Below are positions 22,931 through 32,586 of a stretch of 32,586 nt of DNA, one piece after another. The position numbers and the translations under genes are program-made. Origin of the DNA: Parafrankia soli. GTDB lineage: Bacteria > Actinomycetota > Actinomycetes > Frankiales > Frankiaceae. How positions within the stretch are numbered: the stretch's first letter is position 1; each line of letters begins with the position of its first letter. The DNA lies in contig NZ_MAXA01000113.1 in the NCBI RefSeq assembly GCF_001854695.1, positions 178,318 to 210,903 on the forward strand, given 5' to 3'. The notes beneath the pieces were generated by a model that did no database searches, was not told the DNA's origin, and worked only from the letters and a program-made list of their open reading frames with translations.

Positions 22931-25042
22931 TCATCCCGGCGGCACCTTGCCCGCGGGCGCAGACCGGGCCCAGCCCGGGGCCCACCCGGGCACCACGTCC
23001 GCGGGTGGCGCCGTGAGCACCGCCGGCAGCCGGTCGTTGTTCGCCACGATCGCGGGGCTGGCCAGCCAGGCGGCGTACGCCGTCCGCTGCTCCCGGTTCA
23101 TCCGGGCGACGTCCATCGGCTCGCCGCCCGGACCGGTGAAGTCGTTCGCCGGCCCGGTGACGAACCCGTCGGCGCGCGGGTCGCCGGTGTAGTGGCGGGT
23201 ACCGCCGCCGGGGAGCTGGACGACGACCGGCCGCAGGGGGTCGCCGTCCCGGTGCCGCCACATGTCCGCCACCGAGGCGCGGTAGCGGGACTGCCACCCC
23301 GGAATGGCCCGTAACCCGGCGCGCAGGTCGGCCAGGACGGCCTGGGAGCCCGCGGTGGGCAGGTGGGCGGTGGCCCGGCGGACCCGGTCCTCGACGATCT
23401 CGACCGTCAGACCCCGGGCGGCGTTGGTGAGGGTCCGGACCACGCTGGTGAAGTCGATGGACTTCGCCACCTCGGCCAGGATGTCGATCATGACTGCGGT
23501 GCGCAGCCGGTGCTCCTCCTGCCTCGTGGCGTGCTCGCGCAGCACCCGCTCGGCCGTCTCGCTCAACGCCGTCCCGAAGAACGTGGTCACCTCGTTCGCC
23601 TGGTGGTAGGCCAGGGCCCGCGGGCTCGCCGGGTAGTGCGCCGCGCCGGGACCGTTGTAGCCCCGGGTCTGCTCCCAGGCCCGCTGATCGATGCCCGCCC
23701 CGACGGCCACCGCGTCCGCCGCGAGCAGCGGGGCGCTGGCGCCGCCGCGCAGGCTCTCACGCAGCAGCGCGGCCCACTGTCGGGGCTCCCGCCCGAGCCC
23801 GGGCGCGTCGAGCGCGGCGGGGTCGGGCGGCAGCGGTGAGACGACCGCGGCGTAGAGGTCGTCGCGCCAGGCGTGCAGGACCTCGCCGTAGGCCGCTCGC
23901 ATCCGCGGGGAGACCTCGCTCGGGCCGGCCCCTGCCACCACGTCCACCAGTTGTGCGACGAACTGCCGGGCGGCGCCCGGGCGCGCCAGCCGAGCCTCCG
24001 CGCCGCCGGCCGCCGCGACCAGCTCCGTGCGCGCCGTCTCGAGTTCCGGGGCGCGCCAGCCTCCGGCTGGGCGCAGGCCGGCCGGCACGTCGGCGCTCTG
24101 CGCCCTGGAGGCGTGCAGGAGCTGGGGGAGGTGCCTGGTGCTGAAGGTGGGCGCGAGCTCGGGGTCGGCGGCTATCGCGCGCAGCAGCGCGGAGCCGAAC
24201 GCCTCCCGGCTTAGCCGGTCACCGCCCGCATCCCCGGCGCCGCCCGCGCCTCTGATGCCGGCCGCGCCCCTGGCGGCGGGCCCGCCCGGCCCCGCCTGGA
24301 GGCCGACGTCGCGCAGCGAGCCGTCGCCCGTCCCGAAGAGCAGTTCGCCGAGGCGCGCCAGCAGCGCGGAGGCGAAGCGGCCGTGCCGCAGCAGCGGCCC
24401 GAGCAGCGAGGTCTCGACCTGGTCGTCCCGGCGCCGGCTGTTGAACCGGCCGAGCCAGGAGGCGTCGAGGCGGCGCAGCCGGCTGTAGCTCGCCAGGGTG
24501 CGACCGATGATCTCCTCGCCGTGCCGGGCGGCGCCCGGCTCCCGGGCCCCGAGGACCTGGTGCAGAAGACCGGCCAGAGCGGAGGGGCCGAGGCGGTCGT
24601 AGAAGCCGGTCACGAAGTCGGGGTCCGCGGCCCGCCCGGACAGCGCCGCCGCCAGGTCGGCCAGCCTGCTCCGGTCGCGGCGGTCGGGATCCGGGCGGAG
24701 CAGGCGGTCGGCGAGCGAGCGCCCCGCGGCCCGGGCCTGTTCGGCGGTGTCGTACAGGTCGGGAACGCCGCGCAGGGCGGCCGGGGGCAGCGGGCCCGTG
24801 GTCCCGGGATCGGCGGCCTCGGCGAGTGCCAGCCGCCGGCGCAGCATCGTGATGTCCTGATCGGCCCAGGCGTGGGCCGCCCGCAGCCTGGCCGGCGTGT
24901 CGCCGGCGATCCGGGTGGCGTCGACGTGGGCCGACAGCAGCCGGGCCTGGGCCTGCGCCGTCTCCCGCAGGTCGGCCATCGCGGTGATCAGTCTCCGCAG
25001 CGAGTGGGGATCGACAACGACTCGGTTGGCGGGTGCGGGCAT
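22931..25042 (-). CDS. Large helical protein paired with a WXG-type gene, function unknown
   Basis: A 703-residue protein without signal peptide or clear membrane segment. Residues 8-85 are helical (VDPHSLRRLITAMADLRE, then WADQDITMLRRRLALAEAAD), like WXG/LXG-type secretion heads. The middle, with DPDFVTGFYDRLGPSALAGLL, LLGPLLRHGRFASALLARLG and LLRAIAADPELAPTF, resembles actinobacterial DUF6571-type proteins as I remember them. The C-terminal ~200 residues have a long helix pair and a conserved-looking end (GPANDFTGPGGEPMD, MNREQRTAYAAWLASPA) but no toxin active site I can name. It starts 12 bp after the WXG-type gene, so they are probably one operon and may be a type VII secretion substrate pair (inference). 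Confidence 0.8.
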   Translation of the reverse strand: MPAPANRVVVDPHSLRRLITAMADLRETAQAQARLLSAHVDATRIAGDTPARLRAAHAWADQDITMLRRRLALAEAADPGTTGPLPPAALRGVPDLYDTAEQARAAGRSLADRLLRPDPDRRDRSRLADLAAALSGRAADPDFVTGFYDRLGPSALAGLLHQVLGAREPGAARHGEEIIGRTLASYSRLRRLDASWLGRFNSRRRDDQVETSLLGPLLRHGRFASALLARLGELLFGTGDGSLRDVGLQAGPGGPAARGAAGIRGAGGAGDAGGDRLSREAFGSALLRAIAADPELAPTFSTRHLPQLLHASRAQSADVPAGLRPAGGWRAPELETARTELVAAAGGAEARLARPGAARQFVAQLVDVVAGAGPSEVSPRMRAAYGEVLHAWRDDLYAAVVSPLPPDPAALDAPGLGREPRQWAALLRESLRGGASAPLLAADAVAVGAGIDQRAWEQTRGYNGPGAAHYPASPRALAYHQANEVTTFFGTALSETAERVLREHATRQEEHRLRTAVMIDILAEVAKSIDFTSVVRTLTNAARGLTVEIVEDRVRRATAHLPTAGSQAVLADLRAGLRAIPGWQSRYRASVADMWRHRDGDPLRPVVVQLPGGGTRHYTGDPRADGFVTGPANDFTGPGGEPMDVARMNREQRTAYAAWLASPAIVANNDRLPAVLTAPPADVVPGWAPGWARSAPAGKVPPG

Positions 25043-25054
25043 GGCTCGGCGCGG

Positions 25055-25390
25055 TCACCGGCCGCCGGCCGGCAGGGCCGGCCCGGGGTGCCGGGCACGG
25101 GGATCGTCGGCGGGCACCCACTCGGGCTGTCCGGCCAGTGACCGGCGGCAGGCGTCGGCGAACGCGTCGACGGTGCCGAGGGTCGCCGTGCGCGCCTGCT
25201 CGGCCTGGCGCCGCCAGTCGCTCGCCGCGCGGCCCTGCCAGCCGCCCTCGTCCGCGACGGCGAACAGCCGGTGGAAGGCGTCGGCGAGCCTGACCCGCCC
25301 GTCGGTAGCCGCCGCGAGCGCGGCCTCGACCGCCTCGCGGTGGCGGTTCGGGCGTGCAGCCTCGCCGGTGGGCGCGCCCGGCCCGGTCAT
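25055..25390 (-). CDS. WXG100-like small helical protein
   Basis: A 111-residue protein. Two helical stretches (RHREAVEAALAAATDGRVRL.DAFHRLFAVAD and AASDWRRQAEQARTATLGTVD) flank GGWQGRAA, with Trp51-Gln52-Gly53 at the turn as in WXG100 secretion proteins. Length fits the family. The C-terminal 25 residues are Pro/Arg-rich and disordered. ATG 25390 forms ATGA with the stop of a short upstream frame and has a perfect 11-bp hairpin 3 bp upstream; no Shine-Dalgarno is seen. The large helical partner follows 12 bp downstream. No secretion ATPase or membrane component lies in the window, so secretion is inferred only from fold and pairing. Confidence 0.75.
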   Translation of the reverse strand: MTGPGAPTGEAARPNRHREAVEAALAAATDGRVRLADAFHRLFAVADEGGWQGRAASDWRRQAEQARTATLGTVDAFADACRRSLAGQPEWVPADDPRARHPGPALPAGGR

Positions 25391-25392
25391 CG

Positions 25393-25420
25393 GCCGTCCG
25401 CACGCCCGGGTGCGGACGGC
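25393..25420 (-). promoter_or_regulatory. 11-bp hairpin in the leader of the WXG-type gene
   Basis: GCCGTCCGCAC (25393-25403) and GTGCGGACGGC (25410-25420) pair perfectly around a 6-nt loop. The stem ends 2 bp before the ATG, covering the place of a ribosome-binding site. It also lies inside a short frame that ends at the ATG, so translation of that frame would open it. Confidence 0.5.
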
Positions 25421-25633
25421 GAGGCCGCAACCACCCGTCGATGCGCCGGAGCAGGTCGTTCGGAACTCATGAAGGCCACCGTTCGCCGAAGCCGCCGGGG
25501 AGACCGCCGGCCGGGCCCACCGTCTCCCGTCGGAGGCCGGCACCGGAGGTCGCTGTCGACGCTATTCACGCGGATCGCCGCCGCACCCGGCGTCAGCCAG
25601 GCTGTGGACGAAACGAAACCGTGCACAGGGCGG

Positions 25634-26446
25634 TCAGCGGAGGTAGCGCAGGAACAGCGCCCCGTCCTCCTCCAGGACCTGGCCGAGCCGCAGCCCGACG
25701 GGCGCCGGCCACGTCGGGCCCTGCATCAGTCCGAGGCGCCCCGGCCCGGCGAGGAGCGGGGCGAGGGTCAGGCACAGCTCGTCGAGCAGGCCGGCCTGGG
25801 CGAACTGGGCGTGCAGGCGCGGGCCGCCCTCGGTCAGCACGCGTAGCAGCCCCCGCTCGGCGAGTGCGTCGAGCGCGGCGCGCGGCTCGACGGTCTTATC
25901 CCCGCAGACCACGATCTCCGCCACAGGCTCGAGCGCACGGCGCCGCTGCGGTGGGGCGGCGTCGCAGGTCAGCAGCAGCGGCCGGACGGCCGCGGTGAAC
26001 AGGCGGGCGTCCGGGTCGAGCTCGAGCCGCCCGCTGACGACCGCGACGGGGGGGACGGGAGCGAGCCCGGCGGCGGCCCGCCGCTCCCGCCGCTCGGCCG
26101 GCACGAGGACCGGGCCGTAGTCCTCGGTCCGCGCGGTGCCGGCGCCGACCAGGACCACGTCGCTGAGCCAGCGCAGCGTCCGGAACACCCGCAGGTCGGC
26201 GGGGCCGCCCAGGTCCGCGGAGCGCCCGTCGAGCTCGATGGCGCCGTCCGCGGACGCCACGAAGTTGGAGCGGACGTGCGGGACCCCCGGAGTCGGCTCC
26301 GGCAGCGCGTAGGCGAGGTCGAGGTCGACGTCGACGTCGTGGTCGGCATCGTCCGGTTTGTCCGCGGCACGCGCAGCCTCCGGGCCGTCCTGGGGAGCCG
26401 CGCCGTCGAGAGGAACTGGGGCGCCACCGGACAGAAGAATGCGCAT
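25634..26446 (-). CDS. RibD C-terminal-domain (pyrimidine) reductase
   Basis: A 270-residue NADPH-dependent reductase-like protein of the RibD C-terminal/dihydrofolate-reductase fold. Recognisable segments are VRSNFVASADGAIELDGRS (substrate loop), LRWLSDVVLVGAGTARTEDYGP and VLTEGGPRLHAQFAQAGLLDELCLTLAPLLAG. No deaminase domain is fused, so a full RibD role in riboflavin synthesis is not certain; mycobacterial Rv2671 is a relative proposed to have dihydrofolate reductase-like activity. An acidic, Asp/Ala-rich insert lies near residues 20-45. ATG 26446 has TACAGT 7 nt upstream, a leaderless-type start. It is divergent from a 34-residue membrane peptide. Confidence 0.9.
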   Translation of the reverse strand: MRILLSGGAPVPLDGAAPQDGPEAARAADKPDDADHDVDVDLDLAYALPEPTPGVPHVRSNFVASADGAIELDGRSADLGGPADLRVFRTLRWLSDVVLVGAGTARTEDYGPVLVPAERRERRAAAGLAPVPPVAVVSGRLELDPDARLFTAAVRPLLLTCDAAPPQRRRALEPVAEIVVCGDKTVEPRAALDALAERGLLRVLTEGGPRLHAQFAQAGLLDELCLTLAPLLAGPGRLGLMQGPTWPAPVGLRLGQVLEEDGALFLRYLR

Positions 26447-26453
26447 CGGCCCG

Positions 26454-26459
26454 ACTGTA
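26454..26459 (-). promoter_or_regulatory. -10-like TACAGT for the leaderless reductase
   Basis: TACAGT (TANNNT class) lies 7 nt before ATG 26446, with no Shine-Dalgarno between. On the other strand CAGGAT at 26495-26500 lies 6 nt before the divergent GTG 26507, so the 60-bp gap may hold two leaderless promoters. Confidence 0.45.
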
Positions 26460-26506
26460 ACCGGCGCCGCCGCGAGCGGTGGTGCCGCTGCTGCCAGGAT
26501 GGAAAC

Positions 26507-26611
26507 GTGAACACGTACGTGGTCCTGTTGATCGGTGTACTGATCGTGAGCCTGGTCGGGCTCGGCCTGCTCTACTACGCGCTCTCCCGCTCGGCGGCCC
26601 GCCGGCGGTGA
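26507..26611 (+). CDS. 34-residue single-helix membrane peptide
   Basis: GTG 26507 opens a 34-residue frame: MNTYVVLLIGVLIVSLVGLG, then LLYYALSRSAARRR. One long hydrophobic helix followed by a basic end predicts a membrane peptide with a cytoplasmic C-terminus. CAGGAT 6 nt upstream may be a -10 for a leaderless start, and GGA at 26501 is a weak ribosome-binding site. It is divergent from the reductase and convergent with treZ 33 bp away. I do not recognise the family. Strong codon third-position G/C and the clean helix favour a real gene. Confidence 0.5.
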   Translation: MNTYVVLLIGVLIVSLVGLGLLYYALSRSAARRR

Positions 26612-26644
26612 GCGGGCCGGGGCCGCCGACCCGCGAGCCGGCGG

Positions 26645-28474
26645 TCAGCGAGCCGGCAGCAGCCGCACGATGACGACCGACTCGCCGGCGAGCTCGACGC
26701 GGCCCGGCATGTAGGTGAACCCGGGGCGGGACGCGGCCGGCGCGTCGAACGGCACCCCCTCGACCGGGACGGCCTGCCGCTCGGGCGAGAGGTTGCACAC
26801 GACCGCCACGTCACCCGCCCGGGAGAGCCGGCGCAGCACGAACCAGTTCGCCGCGGCGTCGTAGGAGCAGCGCACCGACGCCAGCGACGGGTCACTGAGC
26901 TGCGGCAGCTGGCGGCGCAGCGAGATCAGCCGGCGGTGCCAGTCGAGCAGGGCGGCGTGCTCCGGGCGTTCGGGCTCGCGCCAGTCCAGCCGGGAGCGCT
27001 CGAACGTCGCCGGGTCCTGCGGGTCCGGGACCTCCTCGGGCCCCCAGCCGTGCGCGGTGAACTCACCGCGGCGGCCCTCGCGGACGGCGTCCGCCAGCCG
27101 CGGGTCGGTGTGGTCGGTGAAGTACTGCCAGGGCGTGGTGGCGCCCCATTCCTCGCCCATGAACAGCATCGGCGTGAACGGGGCGGTCAGCAGCAGCGCG
27201 GCCCCGATCCGCAGCCGGCCGTCGCTGAGCGTGGCCGACGCCCGGTCGCCGGTCGCCCGGTTGCCGATCTGGTCATGGTTCTGCAGGAACGTGACGAAAC
27301 GGTAGGCCGGCGTCCGCGGCGGCACCGGCCGCCCGTGGGAGCGGCCGCGGAACGCCGAGTAGCCGCCGTCGTGCACGAAGGCGGAGCCCAGCGCCTTCTC
27401 CAGCGTCTCGAACGAGCCGAAGTCGCCGTAGTAGCCCTGCCGCTCGCCGGACAGCGCGGCCCAGAGCGCGTGGTGGACGTCGTCGCACCACTGGCCGTCC
27501 AGTCCGTGCCCGCCCGCCTCGGGGGCAACGACCATCCGCGGGTCGTTCAGGTCGGATTCGGCGACCGCGAACAGTGGGCGGCGCTGCTGGGTGCCGAGTC
27601 GGTGCACCTCGTCGGCGATCTCCTCCAACAGGTGGCGTGCCCGGTTGTCGGCGAACGCGTGGACGGCGTCCAGGCGCAGACCATCGCAGTGGTAGTCCCG
27701 CAGCCAGGCCAGCGCGCTGTCGATGACGAACGCGCGGACCTCGTCCGAGCCGGGGGTGTCCAGGTTCACCGCCGGGCCCCACGGGGTGCTGTAGCGGTCG
27801 GTGAAGTAGGGCCCGAACCGGCTCAGGTAGTTCCCGTCCGGGCCCAGGTGGTTGTAGACCACGTCCATGATCACGCCGAGCCCGCGGTGGTGCGCGGCGT
27901 CGACGAAGCGCTTGAGGCCCTCCGGCCCCCCGTACGGCTCGTGCACGGCGAACAGCCCGACGCCGTCGTACCCCCAGCCGTGCCGGCCGGGGAACGCGTT
28001 CACGGGCAGCAGCTCGACGAGGTCGACGCCGAGGTCCACCAGGTGGTCGAGGCGCTCGATCGCCGCGTCGAAGGTGCCGCCCGGCGTGAACGTGCCGACA
28101 TGTAGCTCGTAGACCACGCTGCCGGACAGCGGCACCCCGTGCCAGTGGCCGTCCGTCCACGGGAAGCGGGCGTGGTCGACGAGCCTGGAGCGGCCGTGCA
28201 CGCCGTGCGGCTGCCAGCCCGACCGCGGGTCGGGCAGTTCCTGCTCACCGCCGTCGAGGAGGTAGGCGTAGTCCGCTCCGTGGTGGGCGGAGGGAACGTC
28301 GACGGTCCACCAGCCGCCGGCGGCGGACATCTCGTGCACGGTGTCCCGCCGGCCGCCGGCGCCGCCGCCCGTGCCGCCCGCCTCAGCCGCGGCGTCGCCG
28401 TCCGCGCCGCCGCCGTCCGCGATGACCACACTGACCGTCTTCGCGTCTGGTGCCCACACCCGGAAGGAACTCAT
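26645..28474 (-). CDS. treZ: Malto-oligosyltrehalose trehalohydrolase
   Basis: A 609-residue GH13 enzyme that releases trehalose from the non-reducing maltooligosyl-trehalose made by TreY. The N-terminal carbohydrate-binding-like domain starts SSFRVWAPDAKTVSVVIADG and carries an Ala/Gly insert at ~27-45. The barrel has GVIMDVVYNHLGPDGNYL, DGLRLDAVHAFADN (catalytic Asp near 267), FAVAESDLNDPR (Glu near 304) and QNHDQIGNRATGDR (Asp near 400). C-terminal sequence FTYMPGRVELAGESVVIVRLL forms the beta domain. ATG 28474 has AGGAG close upstream. It lies 102 bp after treY and is the last gene of a treX-treY-treZ set on the minus strand. Confidence 0.96.
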   Translation of the reverse strand: MSSFRVWAPDAKTVSVVIADGGGADGDAAAEAGGTGGGAGGRRDTVHEMSAAGGWWTVDVPSAHHGADYAYLLDGGEQELPDPRSGWQPHGVHGRSRLVDHARFPWTDGHWHGVPLSGSVVYELHVGTFTPGGTFDAAIERLDHLVDLGVDLVELLPVNAFPGRHGWGYDGVGLFAVHEPYGGPEGLKRFVDAAHHRGLGVIMDVVYNHLGPDGNYLSRFGPYFTDRYSTPWGPAVNLDTPGSDEVRAFVIDSALAWLRDYHCDGLRLDAVHAFADNRARHLLEEIADEVHRLGTQQRRPLFAVAESDLNDPRMVVAPEAGGHGLDGQWCDDVHHALWAALSGERQGYYGDFGSFETLEKALGSAFVHDGGYSAFRGRSHGRPVPPRTPAYRFVTFLQNHDQIGNRATGDRASATLSDGRLRIGAALLLTAPFTPMLFMGEEWGATTPWQYFTDHTDPRLADAVREGRRGEFTAHGWGPEEVPDPQDPATFERSRLDWREPERPEHAALLDWHRRLISLRRQLPQLSDPSLASVRCSYDAAANWFVLRRLSRAGDVAVVCNLSPERQAVPVEGVPFDAPAASRPGFTYMPGRVELAGESVVIVRLLPAR

Positions 28475-28576
28475 GACTCCTGTCTACCGGTCCGACGTCC
28501 CCTCGGTGGCGGTTCCGGGGGGCGGGATCCGCCGAGCCGTGGATCCGGCACGACCCGGGCCGGGCGGGGCCACACT

Positions 28577-31142
28577 TCAGGGCGTGCGGATCAGCAGGCT
28601 GACCGGGAAGTCGCGCAGCAGGCGCAGCACGTAGGCCGTGCCACCGTCGTGCCGCCGGCCGGTGAGGACGTCCGCCCAGCGGCCCTCGGGCAGGGTCACG
28701 GTGGTGTCGCGCCACCCGCCCCCGCGGCGCAGCCCGAGCACGAGGCGGGGGACCACGGTCACCACCGACTCGGAGCGGCTGAACGCGACCACGTGCTCCG
28801 CCGCGGACCCCGACGCCCACAGCGGCCGGTACGTCCCCTCCTCCCCGAACCACTCGGGGTGCTCCCGGCGGATGCGCAGCGAGCGCGCCACCACCAGCAG
28901 CTTCGCCGCCCCGGAGTCGTCGAGCACGGGCGGGCGCCGCGGCGCCGCGAGCTCGGAGCCCGGTTCGACGCCCAGCTCGGTGAGCATCTTCGTCCGCTCG
29001 CCGAAGTTGACCGGACGGCGGTTGTCCGGGTCCACCAACGAGTGGTCCCACAGCTCCTGGCCCTGGTAGACGTCCGGGACGCCGGGCATCGTGAGCTGGA
29101 GCAGCTTCTGCGCCAGGCTGTTCTGCCGGCCGAGCTCGACCAGGGTGGAGACGTAGGTGTCCAGCGCGGCGACGAACTCCTCGTCCTCGAGGGCGGCCTC
29201 GACGTAGTTCGTCAGCGCGGCCTCGTACGACGGGTCGGTGTCCGTCCACGTCGTGAACAGCTTGGCCTCCCGCACCGCCTTGACCATGTACTGGGTGACC
29301 CGGTCGGCCGAGATCGGCCAGGCGCCGACGAGCGTCTGTACCAGCAGGTACATCGTCACCGGATCGGGCCAGCCGGCCTCCGGGTCGGCGTGCCGCTCGC
29401 CGAGGCGGGCCAGCCGCCGCACGATGTCGGCCCAGCCCCGGGGGTCCTCCGAGAGCACGGCGAGCCGGGCGCGGACGTCCTCGGACCGCTTGGTGTCGTG
29501 CGTGGAGAGCGTGGTCATCGTCAGTGGCCACGTCCGCTGCGTGGTGATGTTCGCCTCGTGGAACTCGTTGACGGCGCTGCGTGGATGCCCCGTCGGGTAG
29601 GCCGGGAGATCCCCGGGCGCCCCACCCACCTCGTTGAGCGCGACCATCGGGACGTACCGGTAGAAGGCGGTGTCCTCGATCCCCTTGGCCATCACCGGGC
29701 CGCAGGTCTGCTGGAAGCGCACCACGAACTCGCTCGGCCCGCCGAGCGCGAGGTCCTCGATGAGGTCGATCTCGCTGGCCCGGCCGGGCAGCGCCACCCG
29801 CGCCTGCTCGCAGGCCCGCACGATGTGGCCGCGCGCCTCCAGGCTGGGCGTGCCGTCGGGGCGGATGTAGGCGCGGTAGACCTCGAAGGCGGCGAGCACC
29901 TCACGCAACGCCTCGCGCAGGCCGGCCCGGGTGAGATCGGCGCGGTCGCGGCGGGCCTCGGCGAGGGCGAGCCCGGTGAGCCGGTCGACCTCCGGCCGCA
30001 GGACGCTCGTGAGCACGTCCATCTTGGCCTCGCGCGCCACCGGCGCGAAGTCCGGTGAGCGCCCCGTGATCTCCGTGTACAGCGTGGACATCGCGCGCGC
30101 GGACACCGGATCGAGGAAGAGCCTGGTGAGCCGGTTGAGCGTCTCGTACCCGGTGGTCCCGTCGCAGGCCCAGCCCTCGGGCAGCGCCTCGTCCCGCTCG
30201 ACGATCTTCTCGACGACCGTCCAGACCCCGCCGGTGGCCTCGGCGAGCTGGCGCAGGTAGTCCTCGGGGTCGGCCAGGCCGTCGGGGTGGTCGATCCGCA
30301 GGCCCTCCAGGTTGCCCGAGCGCACCTGCTCGATCAGCAGCCGGTGGGTGGCAGCGAAGACGTCCGGCTCCTCCTGGCGCAGGCCGGCCAGCGAGGGGAT
30401 GTCGAAGAAGCGCCGGTAGTTCAGCTCCGTCCCGCCGACCCGCCACCAGCACAGGCGGTAGTACTGGGCGTCCAGGGTGGCGGCGACGTCGGAGGGGTCG
30501 GCGGTGCCGGCGGCGACCGGCAGCACGTGGTCGTAGTAGACGACGATCCACTCGCCGTCCTCGTCCTGCTCGACGGCGATCTCGTCGGCGGCGAGGCTGT
30601 CCGCCAGCGACTGGCCGAGCAGCGGCAGCAGGACCCGGCCGGGGTTGTCGGGGGAGTCCCAGTCGATGTCGAACCACGAGGCGTAGGGGGAGTCCGGGCC
30701 CTCGCGCAGCACCGACCACCACGCCGTGTTCGTGGTGCCGGGCGTGAGCACCGCCATGTGGTTGGGCACGACGTCCGCGATGATGCCGAGCCCCGCGCGG
30801 CGCGCGGCGGCGACCAGCCGGCGCAGCCCGCCGAGCCCGCCCAGCTCGGGGCTGATCTGGCTGTGGTCGACCACGTCGTAGCCGTGGGTCGACCCCGGTG
30901 CGGCCTCCAGGACCGGTGACAGGTACAGGTGCGAGACCCCGAGCCCGGCGAGATAAGGAATGATCACCGCGGCGTCGGTGAACGAGAACTCCATGTGCAG
31001 TTGCAGCCGGTAGGTACCGGTCGGGACGACGCGGCCCTCGCCCTCCCCGCGCTGGTTCTCCCGCGCTCCGGCGCCCTCGCGGCGGCGGTCGGACGCGGAG
31101 TGCCGATCGGCGGGCCCGTGCCGGTCGGGTCCGCCGGGCCGG

Positions 31143-31153
<11 letters not shown>
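28577..31153 (-). CDS. treY: Malto-oligosyltrehalose synthase
   Basis: An 858-residue GH13 enzyme that turns the reducing end of maltodextrin into a trehalose unit. Family blocks: [77 protein letters not shown] (catalytic Asp region), [18 protein letters not shown] (Glu) and [16 protein letters not shown]. The C-terminal [24 protein letters not shown] is typical. GTG 31153 is the only plausible start before the conserved region; it lies inside the end of glgX (11-nt overlap) and gives an N-terminal extension of ~45 charged, Arg/Asp/Gly-rich residues not usual in the family. No ribosome-binding site is seen, so initiation is probably coupled to glgX. Confidence 0.95.

Positions 31154-32586
<1,433 letters not shown>

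Overview
The window is very GC-rich and densely coded, with strong third-position G/C bias, many GTG starts and several apparently leaderless genes, which points to a high-GC actinobacterium. The order dxs / RNase D / DUF3000 / hemE-hemY-hemQ / RibD-like reductase resembles the Rv2682c-Rv2671 neighbourhood of Mycobacterium tuberculosis (from memory). Proteins rich in Ala/Gly/Pro and the overall context suggest Frankia or a close relative. That genus call is an inference; no search was run.

Layout. 1-2288 (+): 3' end of dxs (isoprenoid precursors), then an LPG-synthase-like (UPF0104-type) membrane protein. 2634-4903 (-): a TetR regulator followed by a 14-helix MFS exporter, with AGTG..CACT palindromes near both starts and a strong hairpin after the exporter. 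4961-8549 (-): thiolase and FadB-type fatty-acid oxidation proteins with a 4-nt start/stop overlap, a nested hairpin terminator and two palindromes upstream. 8564-11361 (-): RNase D, a DUF3000 protein and a small Cys-rich protein. 11737-12144 (-): a DUF3817 membrane protein, divergent from hemE across a region with a perfect operator-like palindrome. 12295-16101 (+): hemE, hemY (cgoX) and hemQ (chdC), three steps of the coproporphyrin-dependent haem route, closed by a strong hairpin. 16231-18808 (+): an A+T-rich promoter island and a polyprenyl-phosphate sugar-1-phosphate transferase with a repetitive N-terminus.

18857-21606: divergent cysC and cysQ of sulfate assimilation. The CysC protein carries a full-length ATP-sulfurylase-like N-terminal region that has lost the visible catalytic motifs. 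21657-22865 (+): a LigC-like ATP-dependent DNA ligase. 22931-25390 (-): a 111-residue WXG-type protein and a 702-residue partner, probably linked to type VII secretion. 25634-26446 (-): RibD-C-domain reductase, divergent from a 34-residue single-helix membrane peptide. 26645-32586 (-): treX/glgX (cut by the window edge), treY and treZ, the route from glycogen or maltodextrin to trehalose.

No rRNA, tRNA, CRISPR array, transposase or integrase was recognised. The least described material is the CysC fusion with its degraded ATP-sulfurylase domain, the WXG / large-protein pair with a hairpin and coupled short frame in its leader, and several unassigned perfect palindromes in promoter regions.
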